Source: Phytophthora colocasiae
Taxonomy: Eukaryota > Oomycota > Peronosporomycetes > Peronosporales > Peronosporaceae
DNA length: 64,000 nucleotides
Direction: 5' to 3'
NCBI GenBank assembly: GCA_018806915.1
Contig: JAGKQI010000051.1
Location: 388,067 to 452,066 of the forward strand
Positions 34,011 to 44,534 of the stretch are shown one piece after another; position 1 is the stretch's first letter; every line of letters starts with the position of its first letter. A model generated the notes under the pieces. That model was given only the letters and a program-made list of their open reading frames with translations, was not told where the DNA came from and did no database searches. The translations under genes were made by a program, and so were the position numbers.

Positions 34011-35011
34011 TTGCCCCGACGTCGTTGACGCGTATGATCGGGCACACCCGGTGTCAGACCGCCCGATGGGGGTGCGACGGAGTCGCCGGGTGCCAAGCAC
34101 CTCCCACTAAGGTGGGAGTCCACAGGGTCGTTGCTGAGCTCAGGCTCTGACCCGTAGCTGCAATACTTGCAGCGAGCACGTCGGTGCCGTCGACATGGCA
34201 TCGAATGCTCAAACTGCAAGTGCAGTAGAGCTACATGCGCCTCGCGCGCGTGTTTCAAGGGTCTATGACCCTTTAACAACACTGGCCTATGGCCCGGAGC
34301 TTCGCGATCATGAAGCGAAGATGGTTCGTGATGAACAACCGTCTTAATGACGTTCTGTATAAGTGACAAGTGGTGATGGAAACGGATTCTATCCGATCAC
34401 CTGACGCTAGAAGCGATCAATGGGTATGACTATGTCATGAGGCACTGTGGATGCCAGGGATGCCAATGCATTGGACCCCGCATGCTGCATAGCAGTAGGA
34501 GGTAGGTAAGCTCCTCCTGAGCGACAGCTTAGCTGTCTGGTGCTCGTTGTCGTGTCTACGACTGTGCTGAGCACGTGTATTCACAAGACACAGTGTCTGT
34601 GACACATAGTGGCGCTTGCGCCTGCTTCAAGGACAACTTGGGCATCAAGCCCTGCACACAGTGAGCTCATCCGAGGGTCACATTAACTGTGAAGCGAGTG
34701 GGCCCCACTGCTGTGGGGTTCGTGGAACCGTTGGTAGCTTGGAAGGCTTGCCCTGTGGATCACTGATCCAGTAGTATCATAGATACGCCACCTGTGGCCT
34801 TCTTTCCATGCCCGTAGAGCCCCTTGACTCGAGCCAGTAGGCTCCTATGCTTGGTAAGCATTGGGCCCAAGTGTGTACCAAGTGGCATCGCGTACGGAGG
34901 CGTGTAACACGCACGAGAGACAGCGCCGTCCGCGCAAGGCAAGGTGCCGTGGCCATCGGCCGATAATCGCGTCGTGTGTTTACACTTTCCGGATACGGTA
35001 TCCGGAGTCTT
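34011..35011 (+). other. Non-coding 3' region of element B
   Basis: About 1 kb between the chromodomain and the polypurine tract. Unlike element A, neither strand has a long ORF here. Only short shared patches with A remain (for example around GAGCTCAGGCTCTG near 34136). Several small inverted repeats are present but nothing assignable. Confidence 0.6.
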
Positions 35012-35023
35012 GGTGGGGGAGAG
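35012..35023 (+). promoter_or_regulatory. Polypurine tract of element B
   Basis: GGTGGGGGAGAG immediately precedes the 3' LTR. The near-identical GGTGGGGGAGGG is at the same place in A (42024-42035). Confidence 0.7.
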
Positions 35024-35443
35024 TGTAACGGGGATGTTACACGAATGTTTCTCGTTGGTGTGTGACACACGTGGATACATTTATGTGGGTACATAATAGT
35101 GTGTGACACTCATGATACATTATGTGGGTACATAATGGTGTGGCACACACGAGTAGATACGTAGATGGCCTCAGAGCCTCACGTTGCATTTTGATTAGGA
35201 TTTAGTATGTTAGATACTAAATCCGTTACATTTAGGATTAGGACAATAAAGTCAATAAAAATCAGTTTGCATTTTACATAGTTAGTGTTAGTCCTTTGTT
35301 ATAGGGACACTGACTCTGTGAGTCCCGTATTTAGTGGACTACTTGGTTCTTGTATAGAACCGAAGGCTAGTGCCTTGCAAGCAGGACTCTACGAGTCAAC
35401 TAAACTTCCTCTGTGCCGTGCACACCTACGCAGCCCCGCTGCA
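35024..35443 (+). repeat. 3' LTR of element B
   Basis: 420 bp; differs from the 5' copy by a one-base deletion in the U3 repeat (near 35122) and a T/G change. Followed at once by TTAAG, the target duplication, and the rest of A's gag. Confidence 0.95.
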
Positions 35444-35448
35444 TTAAG

Positions 35449-35985
35449 GTCAAGCTTACGCAAGTGTTTGCTCCGCCTAACCAGGCGTATCGCGTGCGGT
35501 CACGCTTCCTTGCTTGCCGACAGGGCAAAAGGGACCTGGTGGACTATGTCCAAGAGCTGCGCACGCTGATTGCCGGCATGGCTGCCGACCCTCTACCTGA
35601 GGTGGTCACCGTGACCATCTTCATGGAAGGTTTACGAGCTGGCGTGGCCAGGACGGAGGCATTCCGTCAGAATCCTCGCACCTTCGAGGACGCTGTCAGC
35701 GTGGCATTGAATGCCGAACACAACTTTAAGTTGTCGAGGGTCGGTGCTAACAGCACAGGGTCCGGGGGACCCGAGCCCATGGACCTCAGCTATGCTGAAG
35801 ACGAAGTAGCCGAGCTACGAGCTGCGGTGCAACGTATGAGCACCCGCCGGTGCTACACGTGTGGTAGTCCCACACATCTGAGGCCCAACTGTCCTCTGCG
35901 CAAAGAGCGCGCCGGCCAGAATGGCCGCAACCCTGCCGCGGGCCCCGCTTTGGGCTCTGCCCAGGGAAACGACGGCTCCCAGTAG
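35449..35985 (+). pseudogene. Element A gag, C-terminal part with zinc knuckle
   Basis: Resumes A's gag after the TTAAG duplication: [16 protein letters not shown], then CYTCGSPTHLRPNC, ending TAG at 35983-35985. It is separated from its first half by all of element B. The zinc knuckle marks the nucleocapsid part that packages element RNA. Confidence 0.9.
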
Positions 35986-36005
35986 ACGCGGGGCGGTCTA
36001 CTGGG
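35964..36005 (+). promoter_or_regulatory. -1 ribosomal frameshift signal of element A
   Basis: GGGAAAC at 35964-35970, spacer GACGGCT, stem 35978-35987 with 35996-36005, loop GCGGGGCG. Codons are GGA AAC in gag and GGG AAA in the pol frame. Pol is open from before this point to 39149 and has no ATG near its beginning, which fits frameshift expression. Confidence 0.85.
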
Positions 36006-39000
36006 GAAGAACTGAGTTCTGCAGTGCGTGAGAGGCACTGGGGCTCAGCCCCGAAGAGCTCCGTGCTCTTGAACACGGAACGTGTGAGCAAGCAGGGCTT
36101 GCTGGTCGTCCATGTGGACGTGAAGGGCTTCGAGAAGCCGTGGATCGTGTTGATCGATTCGGGAGCGTCTGGCAACTATGTCAGACGCTCCACCGTTGAG
36201 GGTAGTCAGCAATATGCTGAGGCGCTTCGAGCGCAAAGAGGTGACACCGTCACTGTCCGTCTAGCGACGGGCGTCCGTGTCACGGCAGCCAAGGTCCCCA
36301 TGGACCTGCGGCTGAGGTTCCTGGACTTCGACAGCGTGGAACGCTGCTTGGTCTTGGACCTGGATTCGAGGTACGACCTCATCCTTGGTATGGCGTGGCT
36401 GGAGCGCCACGAGCCCTGGATCGATTGGAGGTCGAAGACCTTAGGTGCTACGCACTTCTCTCCTAGTGGAGCTTTGGCGAGTCATGAACCCACCTCTGCT
36501 AGGAAGCAGAAGCGCTATTGGCGCGAGCATCGAGCCGAGCCGGCTATGATGCTGGAGGTCGGTGTGTCCGAGCTGGTGAACAGCACCGAGTGTGAGGACC
36601 GCAGTCCTGTTGAGCGCGTAGCGCCGGTTGACAGTGAGTCAACGTGTGGGCAGAGCCCACGTAATCCCTGTGGGGCGGCACGTACTCCGCCGAGCGATAC
36701 TGGTCGTGGACCAAGTCGATCGCTGAATGTCTCTGACATTGGACCAGCTACGGTCATTGATTGTGCAGCGGCACGTACTCCGCTGAGCGACATCGGTAAT
36801 CGACCGAGTAGGTCGCTGAGTGTCTCCGACACTGGGCCTGGTGAGGCCGAAACTTGTGCGACGGCACGTACTCCGTCTAGTGACGTCGGCGGTAGACCGA
36901 GTCAGTCACTGAGTGTCACTGACACTGGGCCGGGCAAGGCCATAACCTGTGCGACGGCACGTACTCCGTCGAGGGGACGTTCGTCGGCTAGGCGACGACG
37001 TCGTAAGGCCCTATGGGCGAGACGCTCTGCGTCTGAGTCAGCCGTGACGTCGAGTGCCGACGCACAGGAGGGCTGTGGGCAGCTATACACTCTGGTTGAT
37101 GGAGTGGACGGCAGTGCCGAAGGCAGCGTCCTGCTGGACGAACTGCCGAGTGTTGACAAGCTCCTTGAGCTAGAAGAGATGTCGTTCGCCGACTTTGGCG
37201 ATGCCTTGAAGGCTGGTGAACTCGCCGAGGTGGTCATCGTCCGACCAGAAGAGGAGTTAAACTCATCGTCCCTCGTTGACGAGTCCGTCTTGACCGCGGT
37301 CAAGAAGGCGTTGAACGCCAGTAGTGGATCGGAGATTCTCAAGAATCCCTTGGATCCCTTCTACTCCTTGCTGAAGGAGTATGGAGACGTTGTCTCGAAG
37401 GAACCACCGAGTGGTATGCCTCCTGACCGAGGCGTTCGTCACGAGATCGATTTAGTTCCCGGAACTAAATACTGCGTGACCCGGCAGTGGCCTCTTCCTA
37501 AAGAGCAATGCGATGTCATTGATGCCTTCTTCCATGCGAAGCACGCGGCGGGTCTCGTGCGCGAGAGCAAGTCTCCGCACTCCGCGCCTACGTTCTGTGT
37601 CAGAAAGCCGAATGGCAAGTGGCGTATCGTTCACGCTTTTAACAAGCTCAACGCTGCCACGATTCCGGCGCAGACGCCGATTCCTAGGAAGGATGTTCTT
37701 CAGAACAACATGGTGGGTTGCACCATGTACAGTGCGCTCGACTTAGTCGATGGCTACTATCAGCTGCTCATGCGAGCCAGTGATATTCCGCTTACAGCGG
37801 TGAGCACCCCGAGCGGCATGCTCTGGGAGTGGCTCGTCATGCCCCAAGGGCTGTCGAATGCGCCTGCAACGTTCAATCGTCTAGTGACGCAGTTGTTCAG
37901 GCCCCTACGGGCATTCGCACAGACGTACTTTGACGACGTGTTCGTCCACAGTCAGGCCGAACACGGCAAGACTGACGTTGAGGTGCACGTGGAACACGTG
38001 AGAGCTGTGCTCGAGTGCATGCGCACGAACAAATTGTACGCCAACGCGGACAAGTGCGTCTTTGGCGCGGAAGAAATCCCCTTCCTAGGGTGCTTCATTG
38101 GGAAGCATGGCCTTCGTGCTGATCCAGCAAAGGTCAAGGCCATTGTGGACTGGCCGGTTCCCTTGAACCAGAAGGATTTGCGTAAGTGGCTGGGCTTGGC
38201 CAACTACTTGCACAAGTACAGCGAGAACTACGCTGAGTTGGCTCGGCCACTGTCGGATCTCCTTAAGAAGGATGCCGAATGGGTATGGCGTGCTGAGCAC
38301 GAGAGTGCGTTCACTCGTATCAAGGATAGCCTGCTTCAGGCACCGATACTGGCGTTGCCAGACCCCGATCGTCCGTTCATCGTCGTCTGTGACGCCTCGG
38401 ACTTTGCCATCGGCAGTGCGTTGCTACAAGCGGACGCCGACGGGCGCGAACGCGTCATTGCGTTTGAGTCTCGGCAGCTCAAGGCTGCTGAGAAGAACTA
38501 TCCAGTTCATGACAAGGAGCTACTTGCGATGAAGCACGCTCTCGTCAAATTCAGGGTTCACCTGCTCGGCTCCAAGCCGTTTGTGATCTACACGGATCAT
38601 GCGTCACTACGCACAGCGACGCAGTCGCCTCACCTCTTGCAGAGGATGGCCCGATGGCTCTCCTTCTTTGCGGAGTATAACTTCGAGGTGAAGTACAAGC
38701 CTGGCAGGCAGAACGTCCTCGCTGACGCGTTATCACGTCGCCCGGACTATGAGTTATCTCATGTCACCTCTGTGACGTCGTCCGTGACGGACATGGTTCG
38801 AGCAGCGTACGCTCAGGACGACTCTTGTGTCGCGCTGCTTCAAGCTCTAGGGAGCGATGAGTTTAAGGACTCAAATGTGACTCTGTCACGACGCCTAAAG
38901 GCGAGACTCCAGCGCTATAGCCTGGAAGGTGGTCTGATGTACTACAGCACGGGTCAGGATGACCCACCACGTGTGGTGGTTCCTCACGATGAGGACCTGA

Positions 39001-40716
39001 AGTATCGTATCCTCTATGAGGCCCACGACACGCCCACAAGCGGCCACCTCGGTCGTGAAAAGACCTACGACTCAGTGAGCTCCATGTACTGGTGGCCAAA
39101 GATGGGTCAGCACATATGTGCACACGTGCGAGACGTGTCAGCGGGTTAAACCCTCACCGCATGCGGCAGCGCCTTTGGTGAGCTTACCTGTACCCTCTGG
39201 GTGTTGGCAGTCCATGAGTATGGACTTTGTGTTTGGCCTGCCGAAGGATTCGGCAGGCAACACGGGCGTTGTGGTCTTTGTTGACCGTCTGAGCAAGATG
39301 GCTCACCTAGCGGCTGTGCCGGACTCCGTCGATGGCGCTGGTACAGCGACGATCTTTATCGATCGGGTCTTCCGCCAGCATGGGCTGTCAGAGACCATTG
39401 TCTCGGATCGAGACCCACGTTTCACGGGTCACTTCTGGACGTCCGTCTTTAAAGTGCTTGGCACTCGACTGGATATGTCCACGACGGATCATTCGCAGAC
39501 CGACGGTCAGACTGAACGCGTCAATCGCGTCTTGGAGGACATCCTCCGCAGCATATGCGCTGAAACGCCGAAGCGTTGGAGCGCTATGCTTCCTCTCGTG
39601 GAGTTCTCCATGAACAATGCGGTTCATGCCTCGACAGGCTTCACCCCGTTCTACGTGAACGGACTTGCGCATCCGCGCGTCCCGCTCACTCCGCCACGCG
39701 GTGACCTCGGGCTTAGTGGGGGAGAGGCTATGCCGTCGCTCGACGCCGAGCTTGCTGATATCAGCCCTTCTGCTGTGCGTAAACAAGTCGATGACTTCCT
39801 CTCGGTGAGATTGAGCGTATTACGCCGTGTGCGTGACGCGATGGCCGAAAGCCAAGACGTTCAGAAGGAACAAGCTGATGCAAAAGGCAGAGGCAATATG
39901 TGGAAATTTAAGGTCGGTGACCAAGTTTTATTAAACGCTAAGAACCTACCTACACATGCAGTGTCGAGTGTCTTTAAGACGAAATTGCGTCCGCGCTTCA
40001 TCGGACCGTTTACGGTCGTGGCCAAGAAGGGCCTGGCATACACGCTTGACTTGCCAAAGCGGATGCGAACACACCCCGTGTTCTACGTCGGCTTGCTTAA
40101 GCCATATCGGGACCCCGCGGGGGTGAACGCGGAGGCGCTGGCGCCGACGGCACGCGCCCAGGCTGCGTCATCTGCAGCAGCAACGTCACCTGACCCCGCA
40201 GCTCAGCGAGCTGAAGCTCCTGCTGATGCAGGCGAGCGGTCAAGGACTGAGGCCCTTCGAGCCAAGCCACTCGGCTCTCAATCTCCTCCATGTCGTGAGC
40301 GAGACGGGCATGTGAATGCCAAACGCTCTCCACGTTCCCTTGAAGGGACTGAGTCTGACTCTGGAGAGTACCGATCGAGTGATCGAGTTGGTACCAGGCG
40401 CGATGCGACAGATAGCGCTCATCACACTCATCGAGTACTGCGTTCCGCAGCGAATCGGCCTCCTCCGCCGTTGCTCGATGAGCAGGGGACTCCCCACTAC
40501 CACGTGGAGCGCCTGATAACGCGGCGTCGCCATCGTAGTCAAAACCAGTATCTGGTGAAGTGGCGTGGGTATCCTCATTCCCAAAACTCGTGGGAGTTTG
40601 AAGGGCCCCTGAGGCAGGACTGCCCTGACGTCGTGGACGCTTTTGATCGCGAAGATCGGAGGCGCCCGAAGGGCTCGAGGTCGACCACTCGGTCGACACC
40701 CGCTTCTCATCACTAG
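35964..40716 (+). pseudogene. Element A pol, one 8-bp deletion from intact
   Basis: Open for over 1040 codons through protease (VLIDSGASGNYV), RT (YFDD at about 37929), RNase H (VCDASDFAIGSALL) and into the integrase. An 8-bp deletion at 39104 relative to B then moves the frame. The rest (39105-40716) is open to the end: HTCETC, core motifs DFVFGLP, SDRDPRFTG and SQTDGQTERVNR, and chromodomain YLVKWRGYPHSQNSWEF at about 40550-40600. A long low-complexity linker between integrase and chromodomain overlaps the antisense ORF. RT uses YFDD rather than the more usual YVDD/YIDD. Confidence 0.9.
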
Positions 40717-41740
40717 TGTGAGAAGCTGACGGACTAGCAGCCGAGCTCAGGCTCTGGTCTGTGGCTGGCATAGCCAGCGAGTCTCCCTCGGAGACTGGAG
40801 GAGCGTCCTGCGAAGCAGGGAGGGTGGTCTGAGAGGCAGGAGCCACTGCCGTTGTGTGGCGAGGAAAGCGGCCAGGCCGCACGCGTACCTTCGCGTACTG
40901 AAAGAGTAGACCTCGAGCGAGGCGGACGTCCACCTCGGCGCAGCTCTCCATGAGCCGGTCGAACGACGCGAGCTTCCGTGAAGCCTCGGCCCAGGTGGCC
41001 ACATGGACCATGTAGTCCCGGGTGGTCTCTCCGGTTTGGAGCAGGAGTGGATAAGTCCTCATCTGAGGCACAGACTCCCGTCGTCGTTGCTTGTCTAAGC
41101 GTTGCCGATACTCGGCGAGTGTGCACACCTGCGGGGTCAAGAAACGCTCATGGAGCCCCTGCCGCTGCTGAGTCTCAGCCACCGTGCGAGGAGGTCCGCC
41201 TATGGTGTAACCATGCAGGTTTGGCTGGGCCATCAATTGTTTCACCTGCTCTGCAGGGTCACGAGGCTCGAAGCCGTAGTCGCGCCGCGACGAAGTCCCT
41301 ACGATACTCCGAGGAACCGGTCGACGCGTCCCTGGGGGACTGCTCATGGAGGCCTCCTGCGCCTCATCGAGCGGGTTGGAGATCGTCACCTCTACGCCTC
41401 CGGGCGGTTCGGGATCATCGCGAGCAGGAAGTGGTGGCGCGTCGCGCAATGCGTTGAGCACCAGGCTCGAGGGTCCCTCAGGGAACGGATTGGGCTGTCG
41501 CAATTGCCGTGGAATGGAATACCGACGCGGATCGCGTGGAGAGCGCTGCTCAGATCGAGTCGTCCGAGGGCTCGCAGGAGCAGGAGACGCAGGGGCATCG
41601 CCCGGTACGGACTCCCCGTAGTCCACTTCGATCTCGCCGTCCTCGGCAGGAGAGCGACGCAGGTCGCGCGTCGGCGACGCTGTCGTGTACTCGAACGGCG
41701 AGCCACCACTACCACTTGTGGTCGGGCTGCTCTTGAACAT
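40097..41740 (-). CDS. Element A antisense ORF, unknown protein
   Basis: Uninterrupted 547 codons from ATG 41740 (MFKSSPTTSGSGG) to 40097; the frame stays open upstream to 42100 in the LTR. The N-terminal 150 residues are Pro/Ser/Arg/Glu-rich. The middle (about 41300-40900) looks folded (EYRQRLDKQRRRESVP, YMVHVATWAEASRKLASFD). The C-terminus is an amphipathic coiled coil (SLRNAVLDECDERYL... HDMEEIESRVAWLEG... LHQQELQLAELRGQV). About 620 bp overlap the sense integrase-chromodomain linker, both strands being open. No family recognised. It is the only long gene in element A without a visible lesion. Start 296 bp inside the 3' LTR edge. Confidence 0.6.
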   Translation of the reverse strand: MFKSSPTTSGSGGSPFEYTTASPTRDLRRSPAEDGEIEVDYGESVPGDAPASPAPASPRTTRSEQRSPRDPRRYSIPRQLRQPNPFPEGPSSLVLNALRDAPPLPARDDPEPPGGVEVTISNPLDEAQEASMSSPPGTRRPVPRSIVGTSSRRDYGFEPRDPAEQVKQLMAQPNLHGYTIGGPPRTVAETQQRQGLHERFLTPQVCTLAEYRQRLDKQRRRESVPQMRTYPLLLQTGETTRDYMVHVATWAEASRKLASFDRLMESCAEVDVRLARGLLFQYAKVRVRPGRFPRHTTAVAPASQTTLPASQDAPPVSEGDSLAMPATDQSLSSAASPSASHTSDEKRVSTEWSTSSPSGASDLRDQKRPRRQGSPASGALQTPTSFGNEDTHATSPDTGFDYDGDAALSGAPRGSGESPAHRATAEEADSLRNAVLDECDERYLSHRAWYQLDHSIGTLQSQTQSLQGNVESVWHSHARLAHDMEEIESRVAWLEGPQSLTARLHQQELQLAELRGQVTLLLQMTQPGRVPSAPAPPRSPPRGPDMA

Positions 41741-42023
41741 CGCTCCGTAGCGAAGGCGAGACGCCGCGAAGTACTCCGAGACGGAGAGCGTGAGAGGAGC
41801 CGAGGGCTCAGGCGGGGAAGCGCGAAGGCGCTGAGGCTGTGACGCCAGAACACGGGATGCCCGAGGAGCGGTAGGCTCGCTGGGGCGAATGGGAGAATGT
41901 GCTCGTTGAGCCAGCGCGCACGCGCACTCTCGTCGAGAGAGTTCTTTTATCGGAAAGTTGCCGGTGACAGGCCTTGACAAGGCAGTTATGTCTGCAGTTG
42001 TAGATACTGCGTATCCACGGTTT

Positions 42024-42035
42024 GGTGGGGGAGGG
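42024..42035 (+). promoter_or_regulatory. Polypurine tract of element A
   Basis: GGTGGGGGAGGG, uninterrupted purines but one T, directly before the 3' LTR. Confidence 0.7.
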
Positions 42036-42446
42036 TGTAACGGGGTTACACGGCGCTGCGCGTCTTGGCTACAGTTGGTGTGGTACACACCGACGAGCAC
42101 ACGTCACAGATCTGTGTATGACACATCGTGTTTCCCACACGTCACATATGTAGCCACTTGTTGGCAGTTAGCTCAGAGCCACACATTGCATTTAGACAAG
42201 GATTTAGTATGTTAGATACTAAATCCGTTACATTTAGGATTAGGGCAATAAAATCAATAAAAATCAGTTTGCATTTTACATAATTAGTGTTAGTTCCTTT
42301 ATTATAGGGACACTGATTGTGAGAGTCCCGTATTTAGTGGACTACTTGGTTCTTGTATAGAACCGAAGGCTAGTGCCTTGCAAGCAGGACTCTACGAGTC
42401 AACCAAACTTCCTCTGTGCCGTGCACACCTTCGCAGCCCCGCTGCA
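42036..42446 (+). repeat. 3' LTR of element A
   Basis: 411 bp; two base differences seen against the 5' copy (at about 42198 and 42389). Followed by the target duplication AGATT. Confidence 0.95.
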
Positions 42447-42451
42447 AGATT

Positions 42452-42758
42452 GGTGAGTATGGCAATGAAGCCACAGTCGGTGTATGGGGACCGCATTTTA
42501 AATGCCCCAAGAGCCTTCACTTCTTCCAACACCAACGAGTCTAGTCTTTATGTATGTGAAGAGATGACTACGAACTCGACTGAGAAACAAAGTGAAAGAG
42601 TCAAAAAGGCTGCCAATAATGTGGGTAACTATCTTGCAATGGGGCTGAGCTTACTACGAGGTAGAGCGAAGAGGGGGTACGGAGTCGCTGACTACAATTC
42701 TACACCTTTGCCCGTCCAGTTTGAGAATACTTTCAAGCAAAGTGGACAGGCGCGGTAA
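42452..42758 (+). pseudogene. 3' part of the unknown ORF split by element A
   Basis: Continues the frame left at 13061 after removal of element A, and ends TAA at 42756-42758. It encodes about 101 residues such as FTSSNTNESSLYVCEEM and AANNVGNYLAMGLSLLRGRA. A perfect donor-like GTGAGT stands right at the start, so an exon end here is an alternative; the open frame of 102 codons argues for coding. No domain recognised. Confidence 0.5.
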
Positions 42759-42873
42759 TAAAACCGAATATTACAAAGAAAAAGAGTGGTACTGAAAAAT
42801 AAAGAGCGAAATCATCAAGCAAACTTAGAAATACCGCAACCAAGCGGGACGGTCGCGGCAACAAGATGGGATT

Positions 42874-43237
42874 TTACTCTCCGTAGCACATGTTCCCCAT
42901 GTCCTCGGCAGCGTTCACAGCGTCACGGGCACGCAACTCCATTATAGCTACCAAAGTCGGTGTCACATACTTTATGCTTGCCTGGGCAGCGCGCTCGATT
43001 TGACGCTCTGAAATTGTCAACTGAGCACAATCTTTGTCGGCCTTGTCACTTTCGTCACCGACCTGCGTGCTCCACCACGTTGCTTGTTATCAGCTCAACA
43101 AGAGCGTACGCTGTAGAGCGAGGAACCCCATTACTAGCTGCTACCATTAGCCAATCAGCTCGGCCTGCTCTGTGAACCTCGAGGACGCGCTGCTTCTCAG
43201 CGACAGTATGTTTCGGGAGGCGGGCTTGAGAGGGCAT
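42874..43237 (-). pseudogene. Fragmentary HTH protein, possibly transposase-derived
   Basis: ATG at 43237 opens a 60-codon frame with a helix-turn-helix look (AEKQRVLEVHRAGRADWLMV, ASNGVPRSTAYALVE), as at the start of Tc1/IS630-like transposases. After a one-base frame change near 43050 a second frame runs to TAA at 42874-42876 (LTISERQIERAAQASIKY). Both look coding-like but are too short to assign. Confidence 0.35.
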
Positions 43238-44534
43238 CTGCGTCGACCGGAGAAGATTTGGAAATTATCGCTGGACTAGCCGACCTTGGCGCGTGTCCGA
43301 AGAGGGCAGCACGATGCTGATTAGCCCACTTTGGCCGGGCAAAGGTGTAGTTGTATGATGCAAGTTGTAAAAATGATTCAGCCTGTGCAGTGTGGGCGCG
43401 GGTTGCAGTGAGCTTCTTTGCCGCACCAGATTCTGACTCACGTTGGTCTCTATAGAGGCTCCACAAAGACAACATCGCTGCATTCTCATTCTTCCCGGAT
43501 CACGATCACGTGAGTGCGCGTAACCTGGAGACAACGAAAGCCTCTGATGTTTGCTCCGATGAAGGTTTACTGCTTGCAATCTCGCGGCCTGTCAAGAGAC
43601 AGGGTGTGCTTCTAAGAGCAACATGAGCTCCAGCGTTCACTAGGTACCCTCCGGAAATCGCTACCAAAGCAGACAGCTGCAGGCTCGAAAACCTCGGCAG
43701 GAAAAGGCGGGAACTCATGCAGGCTAACCAAACTATCGGCGCAGTGGTTGCTTGGCGCGTTTAAGTCCCAAACTGGTTGCAGTATTTCCATGTTTGCTCG
43801 ATAAATTCGATAGTGGTACTACCCAAAATACCGCGGTGATTTACCCCAAAATTGTTCATCCTTGATTGCTTGGATACAGTCTCAAACTGGACGGGCAAAG
43901 GTGTAGTGCCAATATGGGAGACGATACCGATGAAAACGGCGGAATGAAGATGCCATCAAACCATTTACAACGACAAAGATCGGGTCTCATGTTGATCCTG
44001 TTCCAGCTCCTACCCGACAGCCTTATCCCCATAACAATGACACGAACTTTCTCCAGGAGAATAGGTTGTCAGATATTCGATCTCAAAAGAGAGCCTGGCA
44101 TCGCTCCTGATTGACGGCAAAATCCAGAAACTGAAGCCAAAATTCGTTGCCAGTTTAAGTAGCCATGCGTGTGAACCCATGTCCTCGATCAATACATATT
44201 CCACAGTACATTCTCCACGGTTCATACTTGCAGAGTCAAATTGAAACCCGTAGCAAAACTGGATCTGTAGTACCAGCCGAAATTGAGGTCTGTTGTGCTC
44301 GAATCACACTTGAGTATTGAATTGTGATATTACCAGAGCTGCCAAGTATTTTCCAGCACTCGTTCACCGTCCTCTGTTGGATACTGAACTTGTCCACTAC
44401 CGCGTCCCGATAAATTTCCAATGGTTGGCAGTAAAAGCAAACCATGCCGTACTGCCACGACAACTTTGGTACCGCGCGGTACGTTCACGCTAAACCGCCC
44501 GAGCAATTATACTCCACTATCCCTAAACCCAAGC
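43238..44534. other. Unassigned sequence
   Basis: About 1.3 kb with only short open frames on both strands and no recognised motif, RNA or terminal repeats. Probably decayed repeat DNA. Confidence 0.4.

Larger units (their letters stand above)
13965..35443 (+). mobile_element. Element B: Ty3/Gypsy retrotransposon nested in gag of A
   Basis: LTRs at 13965-14385 (421 bp) and 35024-35443 (420 bp), TGTAAC...CTGCA, flanked by the duplication TTAAG (13960-13964 and 35444-35448). The uninterrupted sequence across the target is present in B's own gag, which confirms the junction. B has the same gene order as A but lacks A's antisense ORF. It was later split by element C. Without C it is about 7.6 kb. 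Confidence 0.95.
13062..42446 (+). mobile_element. Element A: Ty3/Gypsy chromodomain retrotransposon, interrupted by element B
   Basis: Identical-length LTRs (13062-13472 and 42036-42446, 411 bp) begin TGTAAC and end CTGCA. The element is flanked by the 5-bp duplication AGATT (13057-13061 and 42447-42451). Internal order: gag, -1 frameshift signal, protease, reverse transcriptase (RT), RNase H, integrase, chromodomain, then an antisense ORF before the 3' LTR. Gag is split by element B at the duplication TTAAG. Without B the element is about 7.9 kb. I see only about two differences between its LTRs, so insertion is recent. Confidence 0.95.
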
